DNA from: Plasmopara viticola
Lineage: Eukaryota; Oomycota; Peronosporomycetes; Peronosporales; Peronosporaceae
Assembly: GCA_001695595.3 (NCBI GenBank)
Contig: MBPM02000195.1
Span: forward strand, 1 to 64,000
DNA: 64,000 bases
Reading direction: 5' to 3'
Below, piece after piece: positions 1 to 14,067 of the stretch. Both the position numbers and the translations under genes were made by a program. Under the pieces are notes generated by a model, which did not search any database, had not been told where the DNA came from, and saw only the letters and a list, made by a program, of their open reading frames with translations. Position 1 is the stretch's first letter, and every line of letters starts with the position of its first letter.

Positions 1-3000
1 ACATGCGTTCCGAGCGTAACTAAGCGGTTCTTCTCCATTTGAAGATCCTATTCTTTCTAGAGTCTCAGATACGTTCCATACAGCTTCCTGGACATGCAGT
101 CACGCGTTTAAAGTAGAACTTAGCGATTGCTGCTCCAATAAGCGCCGATTCTTCCTACGGCTCAGATACGTCAAATCTAGCTTCCTGAGCAAGCACATAT
201 GCGTTGCAAGCGTACCTTAGCGTTCTGCTTCATTTGAAGCGCCGATTCTTCCTACGGCCTCAGATACGTCAATAGCCTCCAGGACATGCAAACATGCGCT
301 TCCGAGCGTAACTAAGCGCGTTCTTCTCCATTTGAAGATCCGATCTTTCTACAGTCTCAGATACGTTCAATACAGCTTCCTGGACATGCAGCACGCGTTT
401 TAAGTAGAACTTAGCGATTGCTGCTCCAATAGAAGCGCCGATTCTTCCTACGGCTCAGATACGTCAAATCTTGCTTCCTGAGCAAGCACATATGCGTTGC
501 AAGCGTACCTTAGCCAATGCTGCTCCATTTGAAGCGCCGACTCTTCCTACGGCCTCAGATACGTCCAACCTAGCCTCCAGGACATGCAAACATGCGTTCC
601 GAGCGTAACTAAGCGCGTTCTTCTCCATTTGAAGATCCGATTCTTCTAGAGTCTCAGATACGTTCAATACAGCTTCCTGGACATGCAGTACGCGTTTAAG
701 TAGAACTTAGCGATTGCTGTTCCAATCGAAGCGCCGATTCTTCCTACGGCTCAGATACGTCAAATCTAGCTTCCTGAGCAAGCACATATGCGTTGCAAGC
801 GTACCTTAGCGGTTCTGCTTCATTTGAAGCGCCGATTCTTCCTACGGCCTCAGATACGTCAAATAGCTTCCAAGGACATGCAGACACGCGTTCGAGCGTA
901 AGTAAGCGAGTTCTTCTCCATTTGAAGATCGATTCTTCTTAAAGCCTCAGATACGTTCAATACAGCTTCCTGGACATGCAGTCACGCGTTTTAAGTAGAA
1001 CTTAGCGATTGCTGCTCCAATAGAAGCGCCGATTCTTCCTACGGCTCAGATACGTCAAATCTAGCTTCCTAAGCAAGCACATATGCGTTGCAAGCGTACC
1101 TTAGCGAGTTCTGCTTCATTTGAAGCGCCGATTCTTCCTACGCCTCAGATACGTCAAATATAGCTTCCAGACATGCAGACACGCGTTTCGAGCGTAAGTA
1201 AGCGAGTTCTTCTCCGTTTGAAGATCTGATTCTTCTTACAGCCTCAGATACGTTCAATACAGCTTCCTGGACATGCAGTAACGCGTTTTAAGTAGAACTT
1301 AGCGATTGCTGCTCCAATAGAAGCGCCGATTCTTCCTACGGCTCAGATACGTCAAATCTAGCTTCCTAAGCAAGCACATATGCGTTGCAAGCGTACCTTA
1401 GCGAGTTCTGCTTCATTTGAAGCGCCGATTCTTCCTACGGCCTCAGATACGTCAAATATAGCTTCCAGACATGCAGACACGTTTCGAGCGTAACTAAGCG
1501 AGTTCTTCTCCGTTTGAAGATCTGATATCTTCTACAGTCTCAGATACGTTCAATACAGCTTCCTGGACATGCAGTCACGCGTTTTAAGTAGAACTTAGCG
1601 ATTGCTGCTCCAATAGAAGCGCCGATTCTTCCTACGGCTCAGATACGTTTAATCTAGCTTCCTGAGCAAGCACATATGCGTTGCAAGCGTACCTTAGCGA
1701 GTTCTGCTTCATTTGAAGCGCCGATTCTTCCTACGGCCTCAGATACGTCAAATATAGCTTCCAGGACATGCAGACACTAGTTTCGAGCGTAAGCTAAGCG
1801 ATCTTCTCGTTTGAAGATCGATTCTTCCTACAGTCTCTGATACGTTCAATACAGCTTCCTGGACATGCAGTCACGCGTTTTAAGTAGAACTTAGCGATTG
1901 CTGATCCAGTAGAAGCGCCGATTCTTCCTACGGCTCAGATACGTCAAATCTAGCTTCCTGAGCAAGCACATATGCGTTGCAAGCGTACCTTAGCGAGTTC
2001 TGCTTCATTTGAAGCGCCGATTCTTCCTACGGCCTCAGATACGTCAAATATAGCTTCCAGGACATGCAGACACGCGTTTCGAGCGTAACTAAGCGAATTC
2101 TTCTCCATTTGAAGAATCGATTCTTCCATAGCCACAGATACGTTCAATACAGCTTCCTGGACATGCAGTCACGCGTTTTAAGTAGAACTTAGCGATTGCT
2201 GCTCCAATCGAAGCGAGCGTAACTAAGCGCGTTTTTCTCCATTTGAAGATCCGATTCTTTCTACAGTCTCTGATACGTTCAATACAGCTTCCTGGACATG
2301 CGGCTACGCGTTTCAAGTAGAACTTAGCGATTGCTGTTCCAATCTAAGCGCCAATTCTTCCTACGGCTCAGATACGTCAAATCTGGCTTCCTGAGCAAGC
2401 ACATATGTGTTGCAAGCGTACCTTAGCGGGTTCTGCTTCATTTGAAGCGCCGATTCTTCCTACGGCCTCGGATACGTCCAACCTAGCCTCCAGGACATGC
2501 AAACATGCGTTCCGAGCGTAACTTAGCGCTTTCTTCTCCATTTGAAGATCCGATTCTTTCTAGAGTCTCAGATACGTTCCATACAGCTTCCTGGACATGC
2601 AGTCACGCGTTTTAAGTAGAACTTAGCGATTGCTGCTCCAATAGAAGCGCCGATTCTTCCTACGGCTCAGATACGTCAAATCTAGCTTCCTAAGCAAGCA
2701 CATATGCGTTGCAAGCGTACCTTAGCGAGTTCTGCTTCATTTGAAGCGCCGATTCTTCCTACGACCTCAGATACGTCAAGTATAGCTTCCAAGACATGCA
2801 GACACGCGCTTCGAGCGTAAGTAAGCGAGTTCTTCTCCGTTTGAAGATCTGAATCTTCTTACAGCCTCAGATACGTTCAATACAGCTTCCTGGACATGCA
2901 GTAACTCGTTTTAAGTAGAACTTAGCGATTGCTGCTCCAATAGAAGCACCGATTCTTCCTACGGCTCAGATACGTCAAATATAGCTTCCTAAGCAAGCAC

Positions 3001-6000
3001 ATATGCGTTGCAAGCGTACCTTAGCGAGTTCTGCTTCATTTGAAGTGCCAATTCTTCCTACGGCCTCAGATACGTCAAATATAGCTTCCAGAACATGCAG
3101 ACACGCGTTTCGAGCGTAACTAAGCGAGTTCTTCTCCGTTTGAAGATCTGATTCTTCTTACAGCCTCAGATACGTTCAATACAGCTTTCTGGACATGCAG
3201 TAACGCGTTTTAAGTAGAACTTAGCGATTGCTGCTCCAATCGAAGCACCGATTCTTCCTACGGCTCAGATACGTTTAATCTAGCTTCCTGAGCAAGCACA
3301 TATGCGTTGCAAGCGTACCTTAGCGAGTTCTTCTCCATTTGAAGCGCCGATTCTTCCTACGGCCTCAGATACGTCAAATATAGCTTCCAGGACATGCAGA
3401 CACGAGTTTCGAGCGTAGCTAACCGAATCTTCTACATTTGAAGATCCGATTCTTCCTACAGTCTCTGATACGTTCAATACAGCTTCCTGGACATGCAGTC
3501 ACGCGTTTTAAGTAGAACTTAGCGATTGCTGATCCAGTAGAAGCGCCGATTCTTCCTACGGCTCAGATACGTCAAATCTAGCTTCCTGAGCAAGCACATA
3601 TGCGTTGCAAGCGTACCTTAGCGAGTTCTGCTTCATTTGAAGCGCCGATTCTTCCTACGGCCTCAGATACGTCAAATATAGCTTCCAGGACATGCAGACA
3701 CGCGTTTCGAGCGTAAGTAAGCGAGTTCTTCTCCGTTTGAAGATCTGATTCTTCTAGCCTCAGATACGTTCAATACAGCTTCCTGGACATGCAGTCACGC
3801 GTTTTAAGTAGAACTTAGCGATTGCTGCTCCAATCGAAGCACCGATTCTTCCTACGGCTCAGATACGTCAAATCTAGGCTTCCTGAGCAAGCACATATGC
3901 GTTGCAAGCGTACCTTAGCGAGTTCTGCTTCATTTGAAGCGCCGATTCTTCCTACGGCCTCAGATACGTCAAATATAGCTTCCAGGACATGCAGACACGC
4001 GTTTCGAGCGTAAGTAAGCGAGTTCTTCTCCGTTTGAAAATCTGATTCTTCTACAGCCTCAGATACGTTCAATACAGCTTCTGGACATGCAGTACGCGTT
4101 TTAAGTAGAACTTAGCGATTGCTGCTCCAATCGAAGCACCGATTCTTCCTACGGCTCAGATACGTCAAATCTAGCTTCCTGAGCAAGCACATATGCGTTG
4201 CAAGCGTACCTTAGCGAGTTCTGCTTCATTTGAAGCGCCGATTCTTCCTACGGCCTCAGATACGTCAAATATAGCTTCCAGGACATGCAGACACGTTCGA
4301 GCGTAACTAAGCGAGTTCTTCTCCGTTTGAAGATCCGATTCTTTCTACAGTCTCAGATACGTTCAATACAGCTTCCTGGACATGCAGCTACGCGTTTTAA
4401 GTAGAACTTAGCGATTGCTGTCCAATCTAAGCGCCAATTCTTCCTACGGCTCAGATACGTCAAATCTGGCTTCCTGAGCAAGCACATATGTGTTGCAAGC
4501 GTACCTTAGCGGTTCTGCTTCATTTGAAGCGCCGATTCTTCCTACGGCCTCAGATACGTCAAATATAGCTTCCAGGACATGCAGACACACGGTTCGAGCG
4601 TAACTAAGCGAGTTCTTCTCCGTTTGAAGATCTGATTCTTCTTACAGCCTCAGATACGTTCAATACAGCTTTCTGGACATGCAGTCACGCGTTTCAAGTA
4701 GAACTTAGCGATTGCTGTTCCAATCTAAGCGCCGATTCTTCCTACGGTTCAGTTACGTCAAATCTTGCTTCCTGAGCAAGCACATACGCGTTGCAAGCGT
4801 AACTTAGCGAGTTCTGCTTCATTTGAAGCGCCGATTCTTCCTACGACCTCAGATACGTCAAATATAGCTTCCAAGACATGCAGACACGCGCTTCGAGCGT
4901 AAGTAAGCGAGTTCTTCTCCGTTTGAAAATCTGAGTCTTCTTACAGCCTCAGATACGTTCAATACAGCTTCCTGGACATGCAGTAACTCGTTTTAAGTAG
5001 AACTTAGCGATTGCTGCTCCAATAGAAGCGCCGATTCTTCCTACGGCTCAGATACGTCAAATCTAGCTTCCTAAGCAAGCACATATGCGTTGCAAGCGTA
5101 CCTTAGCGAGTTCTGCTTCATTTGAAGTGCCAATTCTTCCTACGGCCTCAGATACGTCAAATATAGCTTCCAAGACATGCAGACACGCGTTTCGAGCGTA
5201 ACTAAGCGAGTTCTTCTCCGTTTGAAGATCTGATTCTTCTTACAGCCTCAGATACGTTCAATACAGCTTTCTGGACATGCAGTAACGCGTTTTAAGTAGA
5301 ACTTAGCGATTGCTGCTCCAATCGAAGCACCGATTCTTCCTACGGCTCAGATACGTTTAATCTAGCTTCCTGAGCAAGCACATATGCGTTGCAAGCGTAC
5401 CTTAGTGGGTTCTTCTCCATTTGAAGCGCCGATTCATCCTACGGCCTCAGATACGTCAAATATAGCTTCCAGGACATGCAGACACGAGTTTCGAGCGTAA
5501 CTAACCGAATCTTCTACATTTGAAGATCCGATTCTTCCTACAGTCTCTGATACGTTCAATACAGCTTCCTGGACATGCAGTCACGCGTTTTAAGTAGAAC
5601 TTAGCGATTGCTGCTCCAATAGAAGCGCCGATTCTTCCTACGGCTCAGATACGTCAAATCTAGCTTCCTGAGCAAGCACATATGCGTTGCAAGCGTAACT
5701 TAGCGAGTTCTGCTTCATTTGAAGCGCCGATTCTTCCTACGGCCTCAGATACGTCAAATATAGCTTCCAGGACATGCAGACACGCGTTTCGAGCGTAACT
5801 AAGCGAATTCTTCTCCATTTGAAGAATCGATTCTTCCTTAAGCCTCAGATACGTTCAATACAGCTTCCTGGACATGCAGCCACGCGTTTTAAGTAGAACT
5901 TAGCGATTGCTGCTCCAATAGAAGCGCCGATTCTTCCTACGGCTCAGATACGTCAAATCTAGCTTCCTAAGCAAGCACATATGCGTTGCAAGCGTACCTT

Positions 6001-9000
6001 AGCGAGTTCTGCTTCATTTGAAGCGCCGATTCTTCCTACGGCCTCAGATACGTCAAATATAGCTTCCAGGACATGCAGACACGCGTTTCGAGCGTAAGTA
6101 AGCGAGTTCTTCTCCGTTTGAAAATCTGATTCTTCTTACAGCCTCAGATACGTTCAATACAGCTTTCTGGACATGCAGTAACGCGTTTTAAGTAGAACTT
6201 AGCGATTGCTGCTCCAATCGAAGCACCGATTCTTCCTACGGCTCAGATACGTTTAATCTAGCTTCCTGAGCAAGCACATATGCGTTGCAAGCGTACCTTA
6301 GCGAGTTCTGCTTCATTTGAAGCGCCGATTCTTCCTACGGCCTCAGATACGTCAAATATAGCTTCCAGGACATGCAGACACTAGTTCCGAGCGTAAGTAA
6401 GCGAGTTCTTCTCCGTTTGAAGATCCGATTCTTTCTACAGTCTCTGATACGTTCAATACAGCTTCCTGGACATGCGGCCACGCGTTTTAAGTAGAACTTA
6501 GCGATTGCTGTTCCAATCTAAGCGCCAATTCTTCCTACGGCTCAGATACGTCAAATCTGGCTTCCTGAGCAAGCACATATGCGTTGCAAGCGTACCTTAG
6601 CGGGTTCTGCTTCATTTGAAGCGCCGATTCTTCCTACGGCCTCAGATACGTCAAATATAGCTTCCAGGACATGCAGACACTAGTTCCGAGCGTAAGTAAG
6701 CGAGTTCTTCTCCGTTTGAAGATCCGATTCTTTCTACAGTCTCTGATACGTTCAATACAGCTTCCTGGACATGCGGCCACGCGTTTCAAGTAGAACTTAG
6801 CGATTGCTGTTCCAATCTAAGCGCCGATTCTTCCTACGGTTCAGTTACGTCAAATCTTGCTTCCTGAGCAAGCACATATGCGTTGCAAGCGTACCTTAGC
6901 AAATGCTGCTCCATTTGAAGCGCCGACTCTTCCTACGGCCTCAGATACGTCCAACCTAGCCTCCAGGACATGCAAACATGCGTTCCGAGCGTAACTAAGC
7001 GCGTTCTTCTCCATTTGAAGATCCGATTCTTTCTAGAGTCTCAGATACGTTCCATACAGCTTCCTGGACATGCAGTCACGCGTTTTAAGTAGAACTTAGC
7101 GATTGCTGCTCCAATAGAAGCGCCGATTCTTCCTACGGCTCAGATACGTCAAATCTAGCTTCCTAAGCAAGCACATATGCGTTGCAAGCGTACCTTAGCG
7201 AGTTCTGCTTCATTTGAAGCGCCGATTCTTCCTACGGCCTCAGATACGTCAAATATAGCTTCCAGAACATGCAGACACGCGTTTCGAGCGTAACTAAGCG
7301 AGTTCTTCTCCGTTTGAAGATCTGATTCTTCTTACAGCCTCAGATACGTTCAATACAGCTTTCTGGACATGCAGTCACGCGTTTTAAGTAGAACTTAGCG
7401 ATTGCTGCTCCAATCGAAGCACCCGATTCTTCCTACGGCTCAGATACGTCAAATCTAGCTTCCTGAGCAAGCACATATGCGTTGCAAGCGTACCTTAGCG
7501 AGTTCTGCTTCATTTGAAGCGCCGATTCTTCCTACGGCCTCAGATACGTCAAATATAGCTTCCAGGACATGCAGACACTAGTTTCGAGCGTAACTAAGCG
7601 AATTCTTCTCCATTTGAAGAATCGATTCTTCCTACAGTCTCAGATACGTTCAATACAGCTTCCTGGACATGCAGCCACGCGTTTTAAGTAGAACTTAGCG
7701 ATTGCTGCTCCAATAGAAGCACCGATTCTTCCTACGGCTCAGATACGTCAAATCTAGCTTCCTGAGCAAGCACATATGCGTTGCAAGCGTACCTTAGCGA
7801 GTTCTGCTTCATTTGAAGCGCCGATTCTTCCTACGGCCTCAGATACGTCAAATATAGCTTCCAAGACATGCAGACACGCGTTTCGAGCGTAACTAAGCGA
7901 GTTCTTCTCCGTTTGAAGATCTGATTCTTCTTACAGCCTCAGATACGTTCAATACAGCTTTCTGGACATGCAGTAACGCGTTTTAAGTAGAACTTAGCGA
8001 TTGCTGCTCCAATCGAAGCACCGATTCTTCCTACGGCTCAGATACGTCAAATCTAGCTTCCTGAGCAAGCACATATGCGTTGCAAGCGTACCTTAGCGAG
8101 TTCTGCTTCATTTGAAGCGCCGATTCTTCCTACGGCCTCAGATACGTCAAATATAGCTTCCAGGACATGCAGACACGCGTTCCGAGCGTAACTAAGCGAG
8201 TTCTTCTCCATTTGAAGATCCGATTCTTTCTACAGTCTCAGATACGTTCAATACAGCTTCCTGGACATGCAGCCACGCGTTTTAAGTAGAACTTAGCGAT
8301 TGCTGTTCCAATCTAAGCGCCAATTCTTCCTACGGCTCAGATACGTCAAATCTAGCTTCCTGAGCTAGCACATATGCGTTGCAAGCGTACCTTAGCGAGT
8401 TCTGCTTCATTTGAAGCGCCGATTCTTCCTACGGCCTCAGATACGTCAATATAGCTTCCAGGACATGCAACATGCGTTCGAGCGTAACTAAGCGCGTTCT
8501 TCTCCATTTGAAGATCCGATTCTTTCTAGAGTCTCAGATACGTTCCATACAGCTTCCTGGACATGCAGTCACGCGTTTTAAGTAGAACTTAGCGATTGCT
8601 GCTCCAATAGAAGCGCCGATTCTTCCTACGGCTCAGATACGTCAAATCTAGCTTCCTAAGCAAGCACATATGCGTTGCAAGCGTACCTTAGCGAGTTCTG
8701 CTTCATTTGAAGCGCCGATTTCTTCCTACGGCCTCAGATACGTCAAATATAGCTTCCAAGACATGCAGACACGCGTTTCGAGCGTAACTAAGCGAGTTCT
8801 TCTCCGTTTGAAGATCTGATTCTTCTTACAGCCTCAGATACGTTCAATACAGCTTTCTGGACATGCAGTCACGCGTTTCAAGTAGAACTTAGCGATTGCT
8901 GCTCCAATCGAAGCACCGATTCTTCCTACGGCCCAGATACGTTCAATCTAGCTTACTGAGCAAGCACATATGCGTTGCAAGCGTACCTTAGCGAGTTCTG

Positions 9001-10680
9001 CTTCATTTGAAGCGCCGATTCTTCCTACGGCCTCAGATACGTCAAATATAGCTTCCAGGACATGCAGACACTAGTTCCGAGCGTAAGTAAGCGAGTTCTT
9101 CTCCGTTTGAAGATCCGATTCTTTCTACAGTCTCTGATACGTTCAATACAGCTTCCTGGACATGCGGCCACGCGTTTCAAGTAGAACTTAGCGATTGCTG
9201 TTCCAATCGAAGCGCCATTCTTCCTACGGCTCAGATACGTCAAATCTAGTTTCCTGAGAAGCACATACGCGTTGCAAGCGTACCTTAGCAAGTTCTGCTC
9301 CATTTGAAGCGCCGATTCTTCCTACGGCCTCAGATACGTCAAATCTAGCTTCTAAGCAAGCACATATGCGTTGCAGCGTACCTTAGTGGGTTCTTTCCAT
9401 TTGAAGCGCCTATTCTCCTACGGCCTCCGAACGTCAATCTAGCTTCCAGGACATGCAGACACTAGTTCCGAGCGTAACTAAGCGATTCTTCGCCATTTGA
9501 AGAATCGATTCTTTCTACTCTCAGATACGTTCAATACAGCTTCCTGGACATGCAGCACGCGTTTCAAGTAGAACTTAGCGATTGCTGCTCCAATAGAAGC
9601 ACCGATTCTTCCTACGGCTCAGATACGTCAAATCTAGCTTCCTGAGCAAGCACATATGCGTTGCAAGCGTACCTTAGCGAGTTCTGCTTCATTTGAAGCG
9701 CCGATTCTTCCTACGGCCTCAGATACGTCAAATATAGCTTCTTCAGAACATGCAGACACGCGTTCGAGCGTAACTAAGCGAGTTCTTCTCCGTTTGAAGA
9801 TCTGATTCTTCTACAGCCTCAGATACGTTCAATACAGCTTCTGGACATGCAGTAACGCGTTTTAAGTAGAACTTAGCGATTGCTGCTCCAATCGAAGCAC
9901 CGATTCTTCCTACGCTCAGATACGTTTAATCTAGCTTCCTGAGCAAGCACATATGCGTTGCAAGCGTACCTTAGCGAGTTCTGCTTCATTTGAAGCGCCG
10001 ATTCTTCCTACGGCCTCAGATACGTCAAATATAGCTTCCAGGACATGCAGACACTAGTTCCGAGCGTAAGTAAGCGAGTTCTTCTCCGTTTGAAGATCCG
10101 ATTCTTTCTACAGTCTCTGATACGTTCAATACAGCTTCCTGGACATGCAGCACGCGTTTTAAGTAGAACTTAGCGATTGCTGCTCCAATCGAAGCACCGA
10201 TTCTTCCTACGCTCAGATACGTCAATCTAGCTTCCTGAGCAAGCACATATGCGTTGCAAGCGTACCTTAGCGAGTTCTGCTTCATTTGAAGCGCCGATTC
10301 TTCCTACGGCCTCAGATACGTCAAATATAGCTTCCAACATGCAGACACGCGTTTCGAGCGTAAGTAAGCGAGTTCTTCTCCGTTTGAAAATCTGATTCTT
10401 ACAGCCTCAGATACGTTCAATACAGCTTCCTGGACATGCAGTCACGCGTTTTAAGTAGAACTTAGCGATTGCTGCTCCAATCGAAGCACCGATTCTTCCT
10501 ACGCTCAGATACGTTTAATCTAGCTTCCTGAGCAAGAACATATGCATTGCAAGCGTACCTTAGCGAGTTCTGCTTCATTTGAAGCGCCGATTCTTCCTAC
10601 GGCCTCAGATACGTCAAATATAGCTTCCAAGACATGCAGCACGCGTTTCGAGCGTAAGTAAGCGAGTTCTTCTCCGTTTG
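1..10680 (+). repeat. A-C-D trimer higher-order repeat, 299 bp
   Basis: Monomers follow the fixed order A, C, D. Successive A monomers start 299 bp apart (for example 2,868 and 3,167). The unit is 299 rather than 300 bp because A ends in CCTACGGCTCAG, one C shorter than the GGCCTCAG end of C. Left-domain markers are TTCTGCTTCATTTG in C and CCAATAGAAG or CCAATCGAAG in A; most of the window beyond 20 kb has TTCTGCTCCATTTG and CCAGTAGAAG instead. D monomers here continue as TTCTTCTCC(A/G)TTTGAAGATC and contain no telomeric block. Roughly 35 trimers are present. Copies differ by scattered substitutions, so this is an older or less homogenised array than the 14-19.7 kb block. No gene is seen in it. 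Confidence 0.93.
2205..2225. other. Deletion junction inside a trimer
   Basis: An A monomer runs to CCAATCGAAGC and then continues directly as GAGCGTAACTAAGCGCG, which belongs to the middle of a D monomer. The A-to-A distance here is 135 bp (2,135 to 2,270) instead of 299, so about 164 bp (all of C and half of D) is missing. AGCG-type microhomology lies at the join, as expected for unequal or illegitimate recombination within the array. Confidence 0.85.
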
Positions 10681-10742
10681 AAATCCGAAGTCTCTGATAC
10701 GTTCAATAACGAAGATTACGATCTCTAGTTTCCTGAGAAGCA
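10681..10742. other. Irregular junction with non-satellite filler
   Basis: A truncated D (a gap after CGTTTGAAATCCG, then AGTCTCTGATACGTTCAATA) is joined through a short filler, ACGAAGATTACGAT, to a C-type monomer that begins in its middle (CTCTAGTTTCCTGAG). Most of an A monomer is gone. The filler matches no nearby monomer. This marks the border between the trimer array and the 1.89-kb array. It lies in an indel-rich stretch, so an assembly error is possible. Confidence 0.7.
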
Positions 10743-11291
10743 CATACGCGTTTCAAGCGTACCTTAGCAAGTTCTGCTCCATTTGAAGCGCCGATTCTTC
10801 CTACGGCCTCAGATACGTCAAATCTAGCTTTCTAAGCAAGCACATATGCGTTGCAAGCGTACCTTAGTGGGTTCTTCTCCATTTGAAGTGCCGATTCATC
10901 CTACGGCCTCCGATACGTCCAATCTAGCTTACAGGACATGCAGACACTAGTTCCGAGCGTAACTAAGCGAATTCTTCTCCATTTGAAGAATCGATTCTTT
11001 CTAAAATCTCAGATACGTTCAATACAGCTTCCCGGACATGCAGCCACGCGTTTCAAGTAGAACTTAGCGATTGCTGCTCCAATAGAAGCACCGATTCTTC
11101 CTAAGGCTTAGATACGTCAAATCTAGCTTCCTGAGCAAGCACATATGCGTTGCAAGCGTACCTTAGCGAGTTCTGCTTCATTTGAAGCGCCGATTCTTCC
11201 TACGGCCTCAGATACGTCAAATATAGCTTCCAGAACATGCAGACACGCGTTTCGAGCGTAAGTAAGCGAGTTCTTCTCCGTTTGAAGATCT
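10743..11291 (+). repeat. Partial Y segment of the 1.89-kb repeat
   Basis: This stretch aligns with about 12,620-13,172 and with the later Y segments. It carries the Y-specific monomers: a C variant with AGAAGCACATACGCG, a C variant with CTTTCTAAGCAAGC followed by CTTAGTGGGTTCTTCTCC, and a D variant with GACACTAGTTCCGAGCG and GAATTCTTCTCC. It is the leftmost incomplete copy of the array. Confidence 0.8.
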
Positions 11292-13172
11292 GATTCTACT
11301 CACAGCCTCAGACACCATCAATAAAGCTTTCTGGACATGCAGTAACGCGTTTTAAGTAGAACTTAGCGATTGCTGCTCCAATCGAAGCACCGATTCTTCC
11401 TACAGCTCAGATACGTTTAATCTAGCTTCCTGAGCAAGCACATATGCGTTGCAAGCGTACCTTAGCGAGTTCTGCTTCATTCGAAGCGCCGATAATTCCT
11501 ACGGCCTCAGATACGTCAAATATAGCTTCCAGGACATGCAGACACTAGTTCGAGCGTAAGTAAGCGAGTTCTTCTCCGTTTGAAGATCCGATTCACAGTC
11601 TCTGATACGTTCAATACAGCTTCCTGGACATGCAGTCACGCGTTTTAGTAGAACTTAGCGATTGCTGCTCCAATAGAAGCGCCGATTCTTCCTACGGCTC
11701 AGATACGTCAAATCTGGCTTCCTGAGCAAGCACATATGCGTTGCAAGCGTACCTTAGCGAGTTCTGCTTCATTTGAAGCGCCGATTTATCCTACGGCCTC
11801 AGATACGTCAAATATAGCTTCCAGGACATGCAGACACGAGTTTCGAGCGTAACTAAACGAATCCTCTACATTTGAAGATCGGATTCTTCCTACATCCTCA
11901 TATACGTTCAATTCAGCTTCCTGGACATGCACCACGCGTTTTGGTAGAATTTAGCGATTGCTGCTCCAATAAAAGCACCGATTCTTCCTACCGCTCAGAT
12001 ACGTCAAATCTAGCTTCTGAGCAAGCACATATGCGTTGCAAGCGTACCTTAGCGAGTTCTGCTTCATTTGAAGCGCCGATTCTTCCTACGACCTCAGATA
12101 CGTCAAATATAGCTTCCAAGACATGCAAACACGCGTTTCGAGCGTAAGTAAGCGAGTTCTTCTCCGTTTGAAAATCTGATTCTTCTTACAGCCTCAGATA
12201 CGTTCAATACAGCTTCCTGGACATGCAGTCACGCGTTTTAAGTAGAACTTAGCGATTGCTGCTCCAATCGAAGCACCGATTCTTCCTACGCTCAGATACG
12301 TTTAATCTAGCTTCCTGAGCAAGCACATATGCGTTGCAAGCGTACCTTAGCAAGTTCTGCTTCATTTGAAGCGCCGATTCTTCCTACGGCCTCAGATACG
12401 TCAAATATAGCTTCCAAGGCATGCAGCACGCGTTTCGAGCGTAAGTAAGCGAGTTCTTCTCCGTTTGAAAATCCGATTCTTTCTATAGTCTCTGATACGT
12501 TCAATACAGCTTCCTGGACATGCGGCCACGCGTTTCAAGTAGAACTTAGCGATTGCTGTTCCAATCTAAGCGCCAATTCTTCCTACGGCTCAGATACGTC
12601 AAATCTAGTTTCCTGAGAAAGCACATACGCGTTACAAGCGTACCTTAGCAAGTTCTGCTCCATTTGAAGCGCCGATTCTTCCTACGGCCTCAGATACATC
12701 AAATCTAGCTTTCTAAGCAAGCACATATGCGTTGCAAGCGTACCTTAGTGGGTTCTTCTCCATTTGAAGTGCCGATTCATCCTACGGCCTCCGATACGTC
12801 CAATCTAGCTTACAGGACATGCAGACACTAGTTCCGAGCATAACTAAGCGAATTCTTCTCCATTTGAAGAATCGATTCTTTCTAAAATCTCAGATACGTT
12901 CAATACAGCTTCCCGGACATGCAGCCACGCGTTTCAAGTAGAACTTAGCGATTGCTGCTCCAATAGAAGTACCGATTCTTCCTAAGGCTTAGATACGTCA
13001 AATCTAGCTTCCTGAGCAAGCACATATGCGTTGCAAGCGTACCTTAGCGAGTTCTGCTTCATTTGAAGCGCCGATTCTTCCTACGGCCTCAGATACGTCA
13101 AATATAGCTTCCAGGACATGCAGACACGCGTTTCGAGCGTAAGTAAGCGAGTTCTTCTCCGTTTGAAGATCT
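11292..13172 (+). repeat. 1.88-kb higher-order repeat, diverged copy (X+Y)
   Basis: The landmark GATTCTACTCACAGCC occurs at 11,292 and again at 13,173, 14,068, 15,961 and 17,854. This first copy is 1,881 bp and differs from the later 1,893-bp copies by several small deletions and substitutions (for example GACACCATCAATAAAGC at about 11,310). It contains about 19 monomers, a trimer-derived order with extra C-type monomers in the Y part. Some single-base gaps around 11.5-12.5 kb may be consensus errors. Confidence 0.85.
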
Positions 13173-14067
13173 GATTCTACTCACAGCCTCAGATACGTTC
13201 AATACAGCTTTCTGGACATGCAGTAACGCGTTTTAAGTAGAACTTAGCGATTGCTGCTCCAATCGAAGCACCGATTCTTCCTACAGCTCAGATACGTTTA
13301 ATCTAGCTTCCTGAGCAAGCACATATGCGTTGCAAGCGTACCTTAGCGAGTTCTGCTTCATTCGAAGCGCCGATAATTCCTACGGCCTCAGATACGTCAA
13401 ATATAGCTTCCAGGACATGCAGACACTAGTTCCGAGCGTAAGTAAGCGAGTTCTTTTCCGTTTGAAGATCCGATTCTTTTTACAGTCTCTGATACGTTCA
13501 ATACAGCTTCCTGGACATGCAGTCACGCGTTTTAAGTAGAACTTAGCGATTGCTGCTCCAATAGAAGCGCCGATTCTTCCTACAGCTCAGATACGTCAAA
13601 TCTGGCTTCCTGAGCAAGCACATATGCGTTGCAAGCGTACCTTAGCGAGTTCTGCTTCATTTGAAGCGCCGATTTATCCTACGGCCTCAGATACGTCAAA
13701 TATAGCTTCCAGGACATGCAGACACGAGTTTCGAGCGTAACTAAACGAATCTTCTACATTTGAAGATCGGATTCTTCCTACATCCTCATATACGTTCAAT
13801 TCAGCTTCCTGGACATGCACCCACGCGGTTTTGGTAGAACTTAGCGATTGCTGCTCCAATAAAGCACCGATTCTTCCTACCGCTCAGATACGTCAGATCT
13901 AGCTTTCTGAGCAAGCACATATGCGTTGCAAGCGTACCTTAGCGAGTTCTGCTTCATTTGAAGCGCCGATTCTTCCTACGACCTCAGATTCGTCAAATAT
14001 AGCTTCCAAGACATGCAAACACGCGTTTCGAGCGTAAGTAAGCGAGTTCTTCTCCGTTTGAAGATCT
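13173..14067 (+). repeat. Extra X segment (895 bp) of the 1.89-kb repeat
   Basis: This segment matches the first 895 bp of the full repeat (14,068-14,962). It then returns to the GATTCTACTCACAGCC landmark instead of continuing into Y, so the local order is Y-X-Y-X-X-Y-X-Y-X-Y. It is best read as a partial unit left by unequal exchange. Its upstream flank at about 13,900-13,990 differs from the equivalent flanks of later copies, which places the exchange point near 14.0-14.06 kb. Confidence 0.85.
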
